A stretch of DNA of 64,000 nucleotides from Armatimonadota bacterium (GTDB lineage: Bacteria; Armatimonadota; Fimbriimonadia; Fimbriimonadales; Fimbriimonadaceae), in assembly GCA_023392285.1 (NCBI GenBank), contig JAEVZK010000091.1:6065-70064 (forward strand), in the 5' to 3' direction. A program made the translations under genes and the position numbers. Shown here piece after piece: positions 43,459 through 51,627 of the stretch (positions are counted from its first letter, which is position 1; each line of letters starts with the position of its first letter). The notes beneath the pieces are model-generated. The model made no database searches. It had not been told where the DNA came from and was given only the letters and a program-made list of their open reading frames with translations.

Positions 43459-45173
43459 GACGGCTGTTCCTACTCGCGGCCTTGGCGTTATCGGCGTGGG
43501 CTGGAGCGGAGCGGTATGCGATCTTGGTCGCGGTCGACAGCTATCCTATCATCAAACCGCCGCAGCGGCAGCTCTCGGGCTCCGCCTATGACCTTCGCCT
43601 AATGGGCAAGATGATGGAGTTCTATAACTTCCAGGTGACCCAGCTTGCTCGCGGTGATGCGACGCGAGGAAAGATCATCGAGCAGATGTCTCTGCTGCAG
43701 CCTAAAATCAAGGCTGGAGATGAGGTGGTGTTTTACTTCTCGGGACGCGGGTCCGTCGCTCCACCAGTCGACGCTCCGAAGGCGAAGGTAAATTTCGAGC
43801 CGACGATCGTGCCCTATGACGGAAAGGAAACGGTCGTCGATTACGACATCCGCATGAGCCGCCTCGAAGATTGGGCGAAGTCGATCGCCGAGCATGGCGG
43901 GAATGTCACCTTCATCATCGACGCGAGCTTCCAGTCGATTGCACGAGACGACGTTGGCCGTCCATATAACCCGACCCCGCGCACACTTACCCGCAAGTCG
44001 ACCTCCGACGGAGCGGTCCGCGACAAGCCTTACATGGGCCCTGGAATCTATCTCGGAGCTGTTCCAACCGGCGGCAGTGCGTACGAGTACCTCGTGAACA
44101 CAAGCAACAACACTTGGGCAGGAGCCTTCACCGACATGCTCGTGAACGAGGTGATCAGCAAACTGCGAAACGGAGAATCTCCCACCTACTCGTCCGCCAT
44201 GCGGGAGATTGAAGCGTATTTCAAAGATAAAGTCCGCCAAGACTACATGCCGGGTTTGGCACCCTACCCCTTCACGAAAACTTTGGTGGAAGAGGCGCAG
44301 ACCTATGACCGCCCCTTGTTCGGTGGCCTCAACCCGCAGACCGTGCCGCCGCCTCAGCAAGCCGAAATTCAGCATATGGACGAGGATCGGAAGGCCCGTG
44401 AGCGGAAGCTCCGCATCGGGCTAAGCTTTCCGGCGGTCCGCGACAGGGCGTCCACCCGTGGAGACGGGTTGGAGGATGGCCGTGATCCGAAGCTGGTAGA
44501 AGACTTCACCAAGAGCGTGAGCGCGAATCTTCCTTATGCCGAGGTCGTTCCGGTTGGCGCGCCGGTGGACACCGTGGTCGCTTTTGTCAAGCAGGCCAAT
44601 GGATCGTTCGAGGCTCGCATATTTGGTGACGAGGTCGATCAGAAGCGCAATCTTCGCTTTCCGGGAGCGAACGTCGAGCAAATGATGGCGGCTGGACTAC
44701 GCGATCAGCTGGAACGGCAGGCACTTACGGTGAAGCTCTTCAAGCTGATCGATGAGGGCAAAGGAACCCTCGACGGTGTAGATCTTAGCGTGGAAAAAGA
44801 CACCTATGCGCCATCGGATCGCTTTGCGCTTCACTTTAAGACCGGTGCCCCATCCCTCCTTTACGTCTTCGATCGAGACGATGCGGATGGCATTACTCAA
44901 CTCACCTTCCCAACGATGGGCGCGACCGAGAATCTGCTTCCTGCGGGAGGCCGCGATTTCACGCCCATGATTGCGGAAGGCAGCCCCACCGGGAAAATGA
45001 TGGTCAAGGGTCTCTTCGTCGAACCGTCCCCCGACCTTCCCTCCATCGAGGGGACCGATGAAAAGACGTTCAACGAAAATCTGCTCAAACACCTTCGAGC
45101 GCTAGTGCCCTTGATCGAGGGGAACAAGCTGAAATGGTTTGCCAAGGAAATTAGCCTCACGATCAAGCCGTGA
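43455..45173 (+). CDS. Secreted caspase homologue lacking both catalytic residues (pseudocaspase) with DUF4384-like domain
   Basis: A 572-aa protein with signal peptide RRLFLLAALALSAWAGA. The fold follows the active caspase at 39599: ERYAILVAVDSYPIIKPPQR, SGSAYDLRLMGKMMEFYNFQ, then YFSGRGS where the catalytic His is Arg98, and FIIDASFQS where the catalytic Cys is Ser158. All other landmark positions (G-x-G, I-D-A-x-F) are kept, so the alignment is secure and the enzyme should be inactive. Residues about 440-540 are DUF4384-like (KDTYAPSDRFALHFKTGAPS, LLYVFDRDDADGITQLTFP). It may be a regulatory partner or decoy for the active caspase, as in eukaryotic pseudo-caspases (inference). Confidence 0.82.
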   Translation: MRRLFLLAALALSAWAGAERYAILVAVDSYPIIKPPQRQLSGSAYDLRLMGKMMEFYNFQVTQLARGDATRGKIIEQMSLLQPKIKAGDEVVFYFSGRGSVAPPVDAPKAKVNFEPTIVPYDGKETVVDYDIRMSRLEDWAKSIAEHGGNVTFIIDASFQSIARDDVGRPYNPTPRTLTRKSTSDGAVRDKPYMGPGIYLGAVPTGGSAYEYLVNTSNNTWAGAFTDMLVNEVISKLRNGESPTYSSAMREIEAYFKDKVRQDYMPGLAPYPFTKTLVEEAQTYDRPLFGGLNPQTVPPPQQAEIQHMDEDRKARERKLRIGLSFPAVRDRASTRGDGLEDGRDPKLVEDFTKSVSANLPYAEVVPVGAPVDTVVAFVKQANGSFEARIFGDEVDQKRNLRFPGANVEQMMAAGLRDQLERQALTVKLFKLIDEGKGTLDGVDLSVEKDTYAPSDRFALHFKTGAPSLLYVFDRDDADGITQLTFPTMGATENLLPAGGRDFTPMIAEGSPTGKMMVKGLFVEPSPDLPSIEGTDEKTFNENLLKHLRALVPLIEGNKLKWFAKEISLTIKP

Positions 45174-45202
45174 TGCAATAAACTACGAGATAGAGGATAT
45201 TC

Positions 45203-46348
45203 ATGCTAAAGAGGATTTTATTGGCGGGCATTCTGGCGGCTTTAACGCTGCCCGTATTCGCCGCGCCACAGCAGGACAACAGTGCCAAGTACAAGTCGGC
45301 AATCGCATGGCTCCATAAGCTGGAGCCGCAATTTTCCGCAGAGACCAAGGAAATGGTTCCGTCGATCGAAGCGATCTTGGAACGGTATTACATGCATCCG
45401 GATGAGCTTCGGGCGAGCGAAAAGTCAATTGCAGAAGCTTTTATCGCCACGATGCCTGAGGAAGGGGATGGCTTAAGCGGTCGAGGCTCAGCCGAAGATC
45501 GCATGAAGGAATTTGAGGGCTTGCTCGGCTCTTCTGCTCCGAAGCCAGCACCCGCAAAGGCGCCGGTAAAGAAGCCTGCGAAGAAGACTACGGCAAAGAA
45601 GCCGCCTGTGAAGAAGCCAACGCCGCCGGTGGTTCGCCGCCCAAGTACGGCCAAGTTCAAAATTCCAGGCATCACGGTACGGCCAAGCTTCAGTGCGGTG
45701 GAACGAGCCGCTCCTGGCGGCAGCCGCATCGGCGCGGTGATGGTGTCGATCGATGGCCGCAAGAAAACCGTGATCGAAATTTTGTCTCAGTCGGGTGGAC
45801 TTTCTCTTCAGAAGCGAGCTCAAATAGTTGCCAATCGAATGACCGCTCTGTCGAAGAAAAATCCGCTTTGGTGGACCACGGTTAAGGGTGGCACCGCCAA
45901 AGGGGAGGCGGTCGTCCTTGCCAGCGGTGCCCCAAGCGGATTTCTGGTGACGGCGGACAAGCAGTTTGCAAGTGAATGCGGAATGTCGCCTTCGAAGCTG
46001 GCATCCACGCTCGCGATGAAGATCCGGAATACTTTTGACCCTGACCGCGGGGACGACTTTGGCGGGCGAGATACGACTCCGGAGGATCTGCGGCAAGCCG
46101 CGATCGACTTGCGTCAAGAAGGCGACGAACTCTATTCGACCTCTCCTGCCCAGGCGGAATCCAAATATCTGGCGGCAATTCAGAACGATTCGTCGTATCA
46201 CCTCTCTTATTTGAGGCTTGCGGACATGTACAAGTCGCAGGGCAACACGGAGAAAGCCAAGGCCATCCTAAACCAAGGTATGGCGGTTGCGGCGATTACC
46301 GGCGAACAGCGCCAGGAACTCGAAGCGAAGCTAAAGAGTTTAGGCTAA
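45203..46348 (+). CDS. Secreted protein with Lys/Ala/Pro linker and C-terminal TPR, last gene of the CIS train
   Basis: A 381-aa protein. Signal peptide KRILLAGILAALTLPVFA. Residues about 110-145 are a lysine/proline/alanine linker (KAPVKKPAKKTTAKKPPVKK), a type that often touches peptidoglycan or acidic surfaces. A mixed alpha/beta domain follows (about 150-290) with no motif I can name, and residues 300-380 hold TPR-like helices (YLAAIQNDSSYHLSYLRLAD, MYKSQGNTEKAKAILNQGMA). A strong terminator follows 23 bases after the stop, so this is the end of the transcript. Function unknown; likely a periplasmic partner of the caspase/NlpC proteins. Confidence 0.6.
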   Translation: MLKRILLAGILAALTLPVFAAPQQDNSAKYKSAIAWLHKLEPQFSAETKEMVPSIEAILERYYMHPDELRASEKSIAEAFIATMPEEGDGLSGRGSAEDRMKEFEGLLGSSAPKPAPAKAPVKKPAKKTTAKKPPVKKPTPPVVRRPSTAKFKIPGITVRPSFSAVERAAPGGSRIGAVMVSIDGRKKTVIEILSQSGGLSLQKRAQIVANRMTALSKKNPLWWTTVKGGTAKGEAVVLASGAPSGFLVTADKQFASECGMSPSKLASTLAMKIRNTFDPDRGDDFGGRDTTPEDLRQAAIDLRQEGDELYSTSPAQAESKYLAAIQNDSSYHLSYLRLADMYKSQGNTEKAKAILNQGMAVAAITGEQRQELEAKLKSLG

Positions 46349-46371
46349 CAACCCAAGCGCGTTTTGACATT

Positions 46372-46406
46372 TAGCCCCGTTCCTGCAACGGGGCTATCCT
46401 TTTAAT
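46372..46406 (+). terminator. Rho-independent terminator at the end of the CIS train
   Basis: A perfect 10-bp stem (46372-46381 with 46387-46396), loop CCTGC, then TCCTTTTAAT. It separates the CIS train from the DedA gene. Confidence 0.85.
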
Positions 46407-46421
46407 TGTAAGACAAAGACC

Positions 46422-47111
46422 ATGCTGCAGATCTGGGACTACATTAGGCACCTCGATGAACACATCGCGGAGATGATCAAGAACTACGGTGCCTGGTCGT
46501 ATGGCATTCTGTTTGGCATTGTTTTCGCAGAAACCGGGTTCGTGATCACGCCCTTTCTTCCTGGGGACACGCTCCTTTTCGCGGCGGGTCTGTTCTCTCG
46601 TCCGGAAACGGCAGACCACACGGGCGGCCTCAACATTTGGCTTACACTGGCCGTGCTGACGGCGGCACCCCTTTGCGGCGACAACATCAACTATTTCTTC
46701 GGGAAATGGCTTGGCCCGAGGCTGTTCAAAAACGAGAATTCAAAGATCTTCCGCAAGAGCTACTTGGACCGGACCCACGCATTTTTCGAGAAGCACGGGG
46801 CAAAAACAATCATCCTCGCTCGATGGGTGCCGATTGTTCGAACCTTTGCCCCGTTTGTGGCCGGAATGGGAGCGATGCCTTATCTCCAGTTCCTTCGCAA
46901 TAGCATTATCGGCGCGATTCTCTGGGTCTGGCTACTTGTGAGTGCGGGTTATTTCTTTGGTGGCCTGCCCTGGGTGCGAGACAACTTTGAGTTAGCGATG
47001 GTCGCGATGATCTTTATCACAGCTGGCCCGGTTGCTTTCGAAGTCATCAAGAGTCGCTATCATGCGAAAAAAGAGGCGAAAGAACCTGCTGCCGCCGTGG
47101 ATAGTCACTAA
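46422..47111 (+). CDS. DedA-family membrane protein
   Basis: A 229-aa protein with four or five hydrophobic helices. Family landmarks: FAETGFVITPFLPGDTLLFA (about 41-60), then GPRLFKNENSKIFRKSYLDR, FFEKHGAKTIILARWVPIVR with the conserved Arg residues, and TFAPFVAGMGAMPYLQF. DedA/VTT proteins move lipids such as undecaprenyl phosphate across the inner membrane and help keep the proton motive force. The C-terminal tail is cytosolic and basic. It starts 16 bases after the CIS terminator; no clear Shine-Dalgarno sequence. Confidence 0.92.
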   Translation: MLQIWDYIRHLDEHIAEMIKNYGAWSYGILFGIVFAETGFVITPFLPGDTLLFAAGLFSRPETADHTGGLNIWLTLAVLTAAPLCGDNINYFFGKWLGPRLFKNENSKIFRKSYLDRTHAFFEKHGAKTIILARWVPIVRTFAPFVAGMGAMPYLQFLRNSIIGAILWVWLLVSAGYFFGGLPWVRDNFELAMVAMIFITAGPVAFEVIKSRYHAKKEAKEPAAAVDSH

Positions 47112-47172
47112 TCTCTAGCTTCGAGATTAGGAGACCAGCATACAAATTGTAAGAACCGGCCAAATTGCCCGA

Positions 47173-48783
47173 GTGCTTGCTAAGCACGGACTCGACTGGC
47201 TGTCGCATAGCGACAGTCCGTGGCGAGTTCTTGCGCTGCCAAAGAAGTGGTTTAAGCACCGACCGGAAAGGACTCAAGCGGAGCGTGTGCGGCTTGCGAT
47301 TGAAGAGCTGGGCACCACCTATATCAAACTGGGACAGGCGATCAGCACACGCACCGATCTTCTGCCTCCTGAGTACATCGTCGAGCTAAGCAAACTTCAA
47401 GATGACGCTCCCTCGATTCCCTATGAGGAAGTCCGAAAAGTCATAGAATCGGAGCTTGGGGAGTCGCCGGAACTCTTGTTCAAATGCTTCGAAAAGGAGC
47501 CGGAAGCGGCCGCCTCGATCGGTCAAGTCCATCGCGCGGTCTTGTTCGACGGCACCGAAGTCGTGGTTAAAGTGCAGCGCCCCGGCACAAGTGAGCGCGT
47601 CGAGCAAGATCTCGCGGTGCTGAAAGATTTCGCTCAGCTGGTCACCGCAAACACGAATCTCGGCCGTCGGTATGACTTTTTGGGTTGGCTGGAGGAGTTT
47701 GCGTTCACCATTAGAAACGAATTGGATTTCCGGCGAGAGGGCCGCAACGCCGATCGCATTCGGGAGAATTTTCTGGATGACCCAGACCTGATTATTCCAA
47801 AGATCTTCTGGAAATACACATCCAAGAAAGTCATCGTGATGCAAATGATTCGCGGCATCAAGCTGAGCGATGCCGACGCGCTGGAGCGGGCTAATGTCGA
47901 CAAGCTGCAGCTCGCGAGGACGTGCGCACGAATCGTCTTGACGGAGATCTTTCGGCACGGCTTCTTTCATGCCGATCCTCACCCCGGTAATTTTTTCGTT
48001 TTTCCCGACGGCAAAATTGCAATGATTGACCTGGGGATGGTCGGACGGCTCGACGAGGCCACGCGAGAATCTCTGATGAGGGTAACGCTCGACCTCGCCC
48101 ACGAGGATGCTGATGCGCTGGTCGACGAACTCCTGATCCTTGGGGTGCCGCGCGCTCCAGTTCGGAGGCAAGATCTGCGAATTCAGTTGGACAAGCTCAT
48201 CCAAACTTATGTCGAGGGCCCGCCCGAAGATTTTTCGGTCGCTCGTCTCCTCAATGGAGTGCTCGCCATCGCCGCCAAGCATCGCATTCACGTTCCGAAT
48301 GATTTGCTTTTCCTAGCGAAAACCATTGCGATGTGTGAGGGGCTGAGCACGATGCTGGACTCGAACTTTAAGCTCGTGGATTACCTGCGCAGCTTTCTGG
48401 AAGCGTACATGCACGAGATGAGGCAGCCTTCGGTTATCCAATCGCGGCTCAAGGCAAATTCGGTGGATATGGCCGATCTGGCGCTCACATTACCAAAGAA
48501 GGCGAGAAGATTATTCGGACAGCTGGAGCGGGGCGAAATTACGTTTGTGGCTCGCCTCGAGGAAGGCGACAAATACCTGCGCGGCTTGCAACGAGCGGCG
48601 AACCGTCTCTCGACCGCAGTGGTCTTAGCGAGTCTGATCGTTGGATTGAGTTACGTGATCAGCCGTTCGCCCAATTCAGGCTTCATCACGACCATGTACC
48701 AGTTGATCCTGCTCGCTCTCGCCGTCGTTGGAATCGGGCTTATCGTCTCGACCATACGGTCGAAAGAAAATTCAGGTGAATAG
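47173..48783 (+). CDS. ABC1/UbiB-family protein kinase-like protein
   Basis: 536 aa from the GTG at 47173. Landmarks: LAIEELGTTYIKLGQAISTR (KxGQ motif), the Ala-rich loop EAAASIGQVHRAVLFDGTEV, the invariant lysine in VVKVQRPG, RNELDFRREGRNADRIRENF, the catalytic-loop-like HADPHPGNFFVFPDGKIAMI with DLGMVGRL. Two C-terminal transmembrane helices (VVLASLIVGLSYVIS; LILLALAVVGIGLIVSTI). UbiB proteins are ATPases that help make or move ubiquinone or other isoprenoid lipids. Residues IVRTGQIARVL upstream of the GTG also fit the family, and a well-spaced AGGAG (47129-47133) points to a non-standard ATA start at 47140. Confidence 0.92.
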   Translation: MLAKHGLDWLSHSDSPWRVLALPKKWFKHRPERTQAERVRLAIEELGTTYIKLGQAISTRTDLLPPEYIVELSKLQDDAPSIPYEEVRKVIESELGESPELLFKCFEKEPEAAASIGQVHRAVLFDGTEVVVKVQRPGTSERVEQDLAVLKDFAQLVTANTNLGRRYDFLGWLEEFAFTIRNELDFRREGRNADRIRENFLDDPDLIIPKIFWKYTSKKVIVMQMIRGIKLSDADALERANVDKLQLARTCARIVLTEIFRHGFFHADPHPGNFFVFPDGKIAMIDLGMVGRLDEATRESLMRVTLDLAHEDADALVDELLILGVPRAPVRRQDLRIQLDKLIQTYVEGPPEDFSVARLLNGVLAIAAKHRIHVPNDLLFLAKTIAMCEGLSTMLDSNFKLVDYLRSFLEAYMHEMRQPSVIQSRLKANSVDMADLALTLPKKARRLFGQLERGEITFVARLEEGDKYLRGLQRAANRLSTAVVLASLIVGLSYVISRSPNSGFITTMYQLILLALAVVGIGLIVSTIRSKENSGE

Positions 48784-48809
48784 GCTCCCCGTCTGAGTAG
48801 ACGAGGAGC
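48784..48809. terminator. Hairpin between convergent UbiB and beta-barrel genes
   Basis: A 10-bp stem with one C-A mismatch (48784-48794 with 48799-48809) and GAGT loop in the 35-base gap between convergent genes. It lacks a clear U run but its place suits a bidirectional terminator. Confidence 0.5.
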
Positions 48810-48818
48810 ACAAAATTC

Positions 48819-49376
48819 CTAGAGCTTCCAGAAAAGGAAGGACAGTTTCAATTCGTAGCCGCTAAAGTCAAAATCGTCAGCTTTCGAGAAGTAATTGTAG
48901 GCTGCAGAAAGGCGGATCCGCTCGCTCAGAAGGATTCCGACTTCGGCGTTCGCCGTAAATGATACGCGATTGTTCGTAATTCGGTTGCTGCCGCTCGGAT
49001 CAATCGAATAGTCGAGATAGGCGGCACCCGCGCCAACGCGGTAGTAAGGTCGGGTCGAGCTGCCCGGCACGCCGAACTGCTGGCCCACGCCAACCGTCAC
49101 GGGAACGGCCAAGAAACGGTTTCCATCGCGGCTTGCGCCAATGACCGCGAAATTGAACTGCGGCTTGAACTTGTTCGGCTGATTGTTGTTAATAAAATTG
49201 AGACCGAATCGGGGAAGCGTCGAGCCGAAAACATTTTTAATCACGCTGTCGGTCGGGAAATATGCTCCGACTTCGACGCCAAGGTATGTTCCGCTTCCAC
49301 CCGGATTCTGAGCGAAAGCGCATGTGACCGAAGCGGCCGCCACGGCTGTCGCGAGAATATTCCACTTAAATTGCAT
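48819..49376 (-). CDS. Small outer-membrane beta-barrel protein (OmpA/OprF-N-like)
   Basis: 185 aa from the ATG at 49376, chosen because a perfect AGGAGG lies seven bases upstream. Signal peptide: NILATAVAAASVTCAFA, cut before QNPGG. The mature part alternates hydrophobic and polar residues in about eight strands (YLGVEVGAYFP, FNFAVIGAS, AVPVTVGVGQQF, PYYRVGAGAAYLDY, VSFTANAEVGILL, IRLSAAYNYFS) and ends KLSFLFWKL with aromatic residues, the usual outer-membrane insertion signal. This supports a diderm envelope. Function unknown. Confidence 0.75.
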   Translation of the reverse strand: MQFKWNILATAVAAASVTCAFAQNPGGSGTYLGVEVGAYFPTDSVIKNVFGSTLPRFGLNFINNNQPNKFKPQFNFAVIGASRDGNRFLAVPVTVGVGQQFGVPGSSTRPYYRVGAGAAYLDYSIDPSGSNRITNNRVSFTANAEVGILLSERIRLSAAYNYFSKADDFDFSGYELKLSFLFWKL

Positions 49377-49420
49377 TGTTCCTCCTGCTTTACGCAAACC
49401 TACTAAAACATGATTATGGT

Positions 49421-50200
49421 CTACTTCGCAATGTTTCCACAGATTGAGGGTGAAAAGTTCTCCTGAGTGAAGGGCAGCGTAAGGTTGACTTGGTGACCAA
49501 TGGGCACAAATCCGAGCGAAGCGTACAGCTTCGGAGCGGTTGCCGAAAGCCAGACGAGAGGCTCTCCCGTGCCGAAGGCGTGAGCAAGGAGCAGTTCGCA
49601 GGCCTGCCGTGCGAGCCCCCGCCCCCGGAACTTCGGCCGAGTCGCCACGGAAACCAGCTCCATCACGTCCCCTTCGATGGTGAGCATCGCGCTCGACGCA
49701 GGTTCCCCGTCATGCCTGAGAAGCGCCGCTACCAGGTTCCCCCCTCGAATCCGTTCCAATCGACGATTTACCGCGCTCTGGTCCACTTCGAACGGATGGC
49801 CAAACGCCTCCGCTTCGATCATGGCCACTTGGATCATTTCATCTTGGGTAGAAACTGGGCGAGCGGAAGAATTCTTGGCAATGACCGGACGATCGCAGAT
49901 CATCAAGGGCAGCCTCATTTCGGCGAGAAAGCCTTCACTTAGGAGCAATCGGTTGACATCCGGCCAGAGCGGCTCAAGCAACTCGACTCTTGGAGTTTTG
50001 CCACGTGACCGAAAGGCCTGCACCATCTGACAAACCTCTGCCGGAGAACTCGATTCTTTTACTGGTACGGCGAAGTTCGTCCATGGGCGGTCTGAACCGG
50101 CCAGCTGCATCAGGTGGAACGCGCCGACATCGAAATGTTCTCGATCTCGCCTCCCCGCCGAAATCATCGATTGATTCAGGCGGAGCAGCAGATCGCGCAT
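49421..50200 (-). CDS. GNAT-family N-acetyltransferase
   Basis: A 259-aa protein. The C-terminal half is a GNAT domain: AMLTIEGDVMELVSVATRPK then FRGRGLARQACELLLAHAFG (the R/Q-x-x-G-x-G/A acetyl-CoA loop), and PKLYASLGFVPIG near the end. The N-terminal half (about 1-120) is a degenerate GNAT-like copy, as in tandem GNAT proteins. Substrate unknown. Its ATG shares one base with the dnaA stop, so it is translated from the dnaA message. Confidence 0.85.
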   Translation of the reverse strand: MRDLLLRLNQSMISAGRRDREHFDVGAFHLMQLAGSDRPWTNFAVPVKESSSPAEVCQMVQAFRSRGKTPRVELLEPLWPDVNRLLLSEGFLAEMRLPLMICDRPVIAKNSSARPVSTQDEMIQVAMIEAEAFGHPFEVDQSAVNRRLERIRGGNLVAALLRHDGEPASSAMLTIEGDVMELVSVATRPKFRGRGLARQACELLLAHAFGTGEPLVWLSATAPKLYASLGFVPIGHQVNLTLPFTQENFSPSICGNIAK

Positions 50201-51582
50201 CAGAATTCGCGATGGAGCGTATTGATGAGCATCTTCACGGCTGACTTGAGATCGTTGTCGCGGAGCATCATCTCGTTGACCCGGTTATAGCCATGCATCA
50301 TCGAAGTGTGGTCCCGATCGCCAAATAGGTGGCCGATGTGCTTCCAGGAATCTTTGGTGAGCTCGCGGGTGACGAAAATCGCCACATGGCGGGCATGAAC
50401 GATCGGAGCCTTTCTGGAAGAACCCTGAATGTCCGAACTTGGAATCTTATAGTGTCGGCTTACCGCCTCGACGATCTCTTGGAAGCCCGGCTTTTCGGTG
50501 ATTTCGCGTGAATAGTCTTTCTCGATTAAGGTTTCCGCCGATTGCTTGGTGATCGGCTGGTGATAAACGCTCGATTCCACCGCCAGCTTCGTCATCGCTC
50601 CCACTAGGCGACGGATATTTCCCGGCACATTCTCAGCGAGATACATCGCCACTTCGAGAGGAAGTTGAACCGCCTCCTGCTTGGCCTTGGACATCAGAAT
50701 GGCGCAGCGCGTCTCGGTATCCGGCATCTGAATGTCGGCGACCAAACCCGCTTCGAACCGAGAACGAAGTCGCTCATCCATGAGGTACAGGTCGCGAGGG
50801 GGCCGATCGGACGTGAGCACGATCTGCTTACCCAGGCTTTGCAGGTGGTTGAACGTATGAAAGAATTCTTCCGATGTCTTGGTTTTCTCGGCGATGAATT
50901 GAATGTCATCGATGAGCCACAGGCTGACGTTCCGCTGCTGTCGCCGGAAGGATTCGATTCTATTGTTCTGCAGCGCTTGGATAAAGCCTTCCGCAAACTG
51001 TTGAGCCGTGATGTAGACGAGAGAAAAATTCGGTACCCGGCCCTGAATTTCTCGAGCAATCGCATGCAGTAGATGGGTCTTGCCAACCCCAGACGCACCA
51101 TAGATGAAGAGCGGATTGTATTTCTTACCGGGATCGGAGGCGACGTTCTTCGCGCCAGCAAAGGCAAGCCGATTACTTTGCCCCACGATGAACGATTCGA
51201 ATGAATACCGATCGTTCGGAATGAAGACTTCTTTCTCCGGGGCGGGAGCGGGCATGCTGATGGAAGAATTCTTCTCGACTCCGTTCTTCTCGCGAAGCTC
51301 AAGGTTGAGCTCGATCATCACCGCCATGCCAAGCTCGTCGCCTAAATAATTTTGAAGAATATTGAGATACCGCTCTCGCACCCATTCCAACACGAACCGC
51401 CCTGGAACGGCGATTTTGACCTGCGTCCCGTCGACGCCAAGGGGTCGTAACGGTTTTAGAAAACGTTCAAACCACTGGGGCGGCACGTCGGGAGACAGCC
51501 TTCGGAGGGTGTTCTGCCAAGCTTGTTGTAATCGGATGTTGTCGGGTGAATCATCAAAGGAATACTGGTCTCTCATCTTCAC
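50200..51582 (-). CDS. dnaA: Chromosomal replication initiator DnaA
   Basis: A 460-aa protein with the normal four-domain plan. Domain I 1-85 (AWQNTLRRLSPDVPPQWFER; VLEWVRERYLNILQNYLGDE), a short linker, AAA+ domain III with Walker A FIYGASGVGKTHLLHAI (about 159-175), Walker B VSLWLIDDIQFIAEKTKT, sensor-like QIVLTSDRPPRDL and box VII-type LRSRFEAGLVADIQMPD, then the domain IV helix-turn-helix ending RDHTSMMHGYNRV, a variant of the DHTTVLHA signature. It binds DnaA boxes and melts the origin. GTG at 51582 or ATG at 51576. dnaN is not adjacent; a GNAT gene is cotranscribed. Confidence 0.96.
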   Translation of the reverse strand: MKMRDQYSFDDSPDNIRLQQAWQNTLRRLSPDVPPQWFERFLKPLRPLGVDGTQVKIAVPGRFVLEWVRERYLNILQNYLGDELGMAVMIELNLELREKNGVEKNSSISMPAPAPEKEVFIPNDRYSFESFIVGQSNRLAFAGAKNVASDPGKKYNPLFIYGASGVGKTHLLHAIAREIQGRVPNFSLVYITAQQFAEGFIQALQNNRIESFRRQQRNVSLWLIDDIQFIAEKTKTSEEFFHTFNHLQSLGKQIVLTSDRPPRDLYLMDERLRSRFEAGLVADIQMPDTETRCAILMSKAKQEAVQLPLEVAMYLAENVPGNIRRLVGAMTKLAVESSVYHQPITKQSAETLIEKDYSREITEKPGFQEIVEAVSRHYKIPSSDIQGSSRKAPIVHARHVAIFVTRELTKDSWKHIGHLFGDRDHTSMMHGYNRVNEMMLRDNDLKSAVKMLINTLHREF

Positions 51583-51618
51583 TTCAAGGCGGTCAAAAAT
51601 GACCGGGCGGGGAAGGAA

Positions 51619-51627
51619 AGTATAACA
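51619..51627 (-). promoter_or_regulatory. Extended -10 promoter for dnaA
   Basis: On the minus strand TGT-TATACT (-10 hexamer 51624-51619), predicting transcription from about 51612 and a 30-base leader. Within the leader is a 6-bp hairpin (51590-51605) with an AAAA loop. No clear -35. Confidence 0.45.

Noticed and set aside
46364..46369. Consensus -35 TTGACA after the last CIS-train gene
   Set aside because: The expected -10 place falls inside the terminator hairpin and reads AACGGG; more likely chance.
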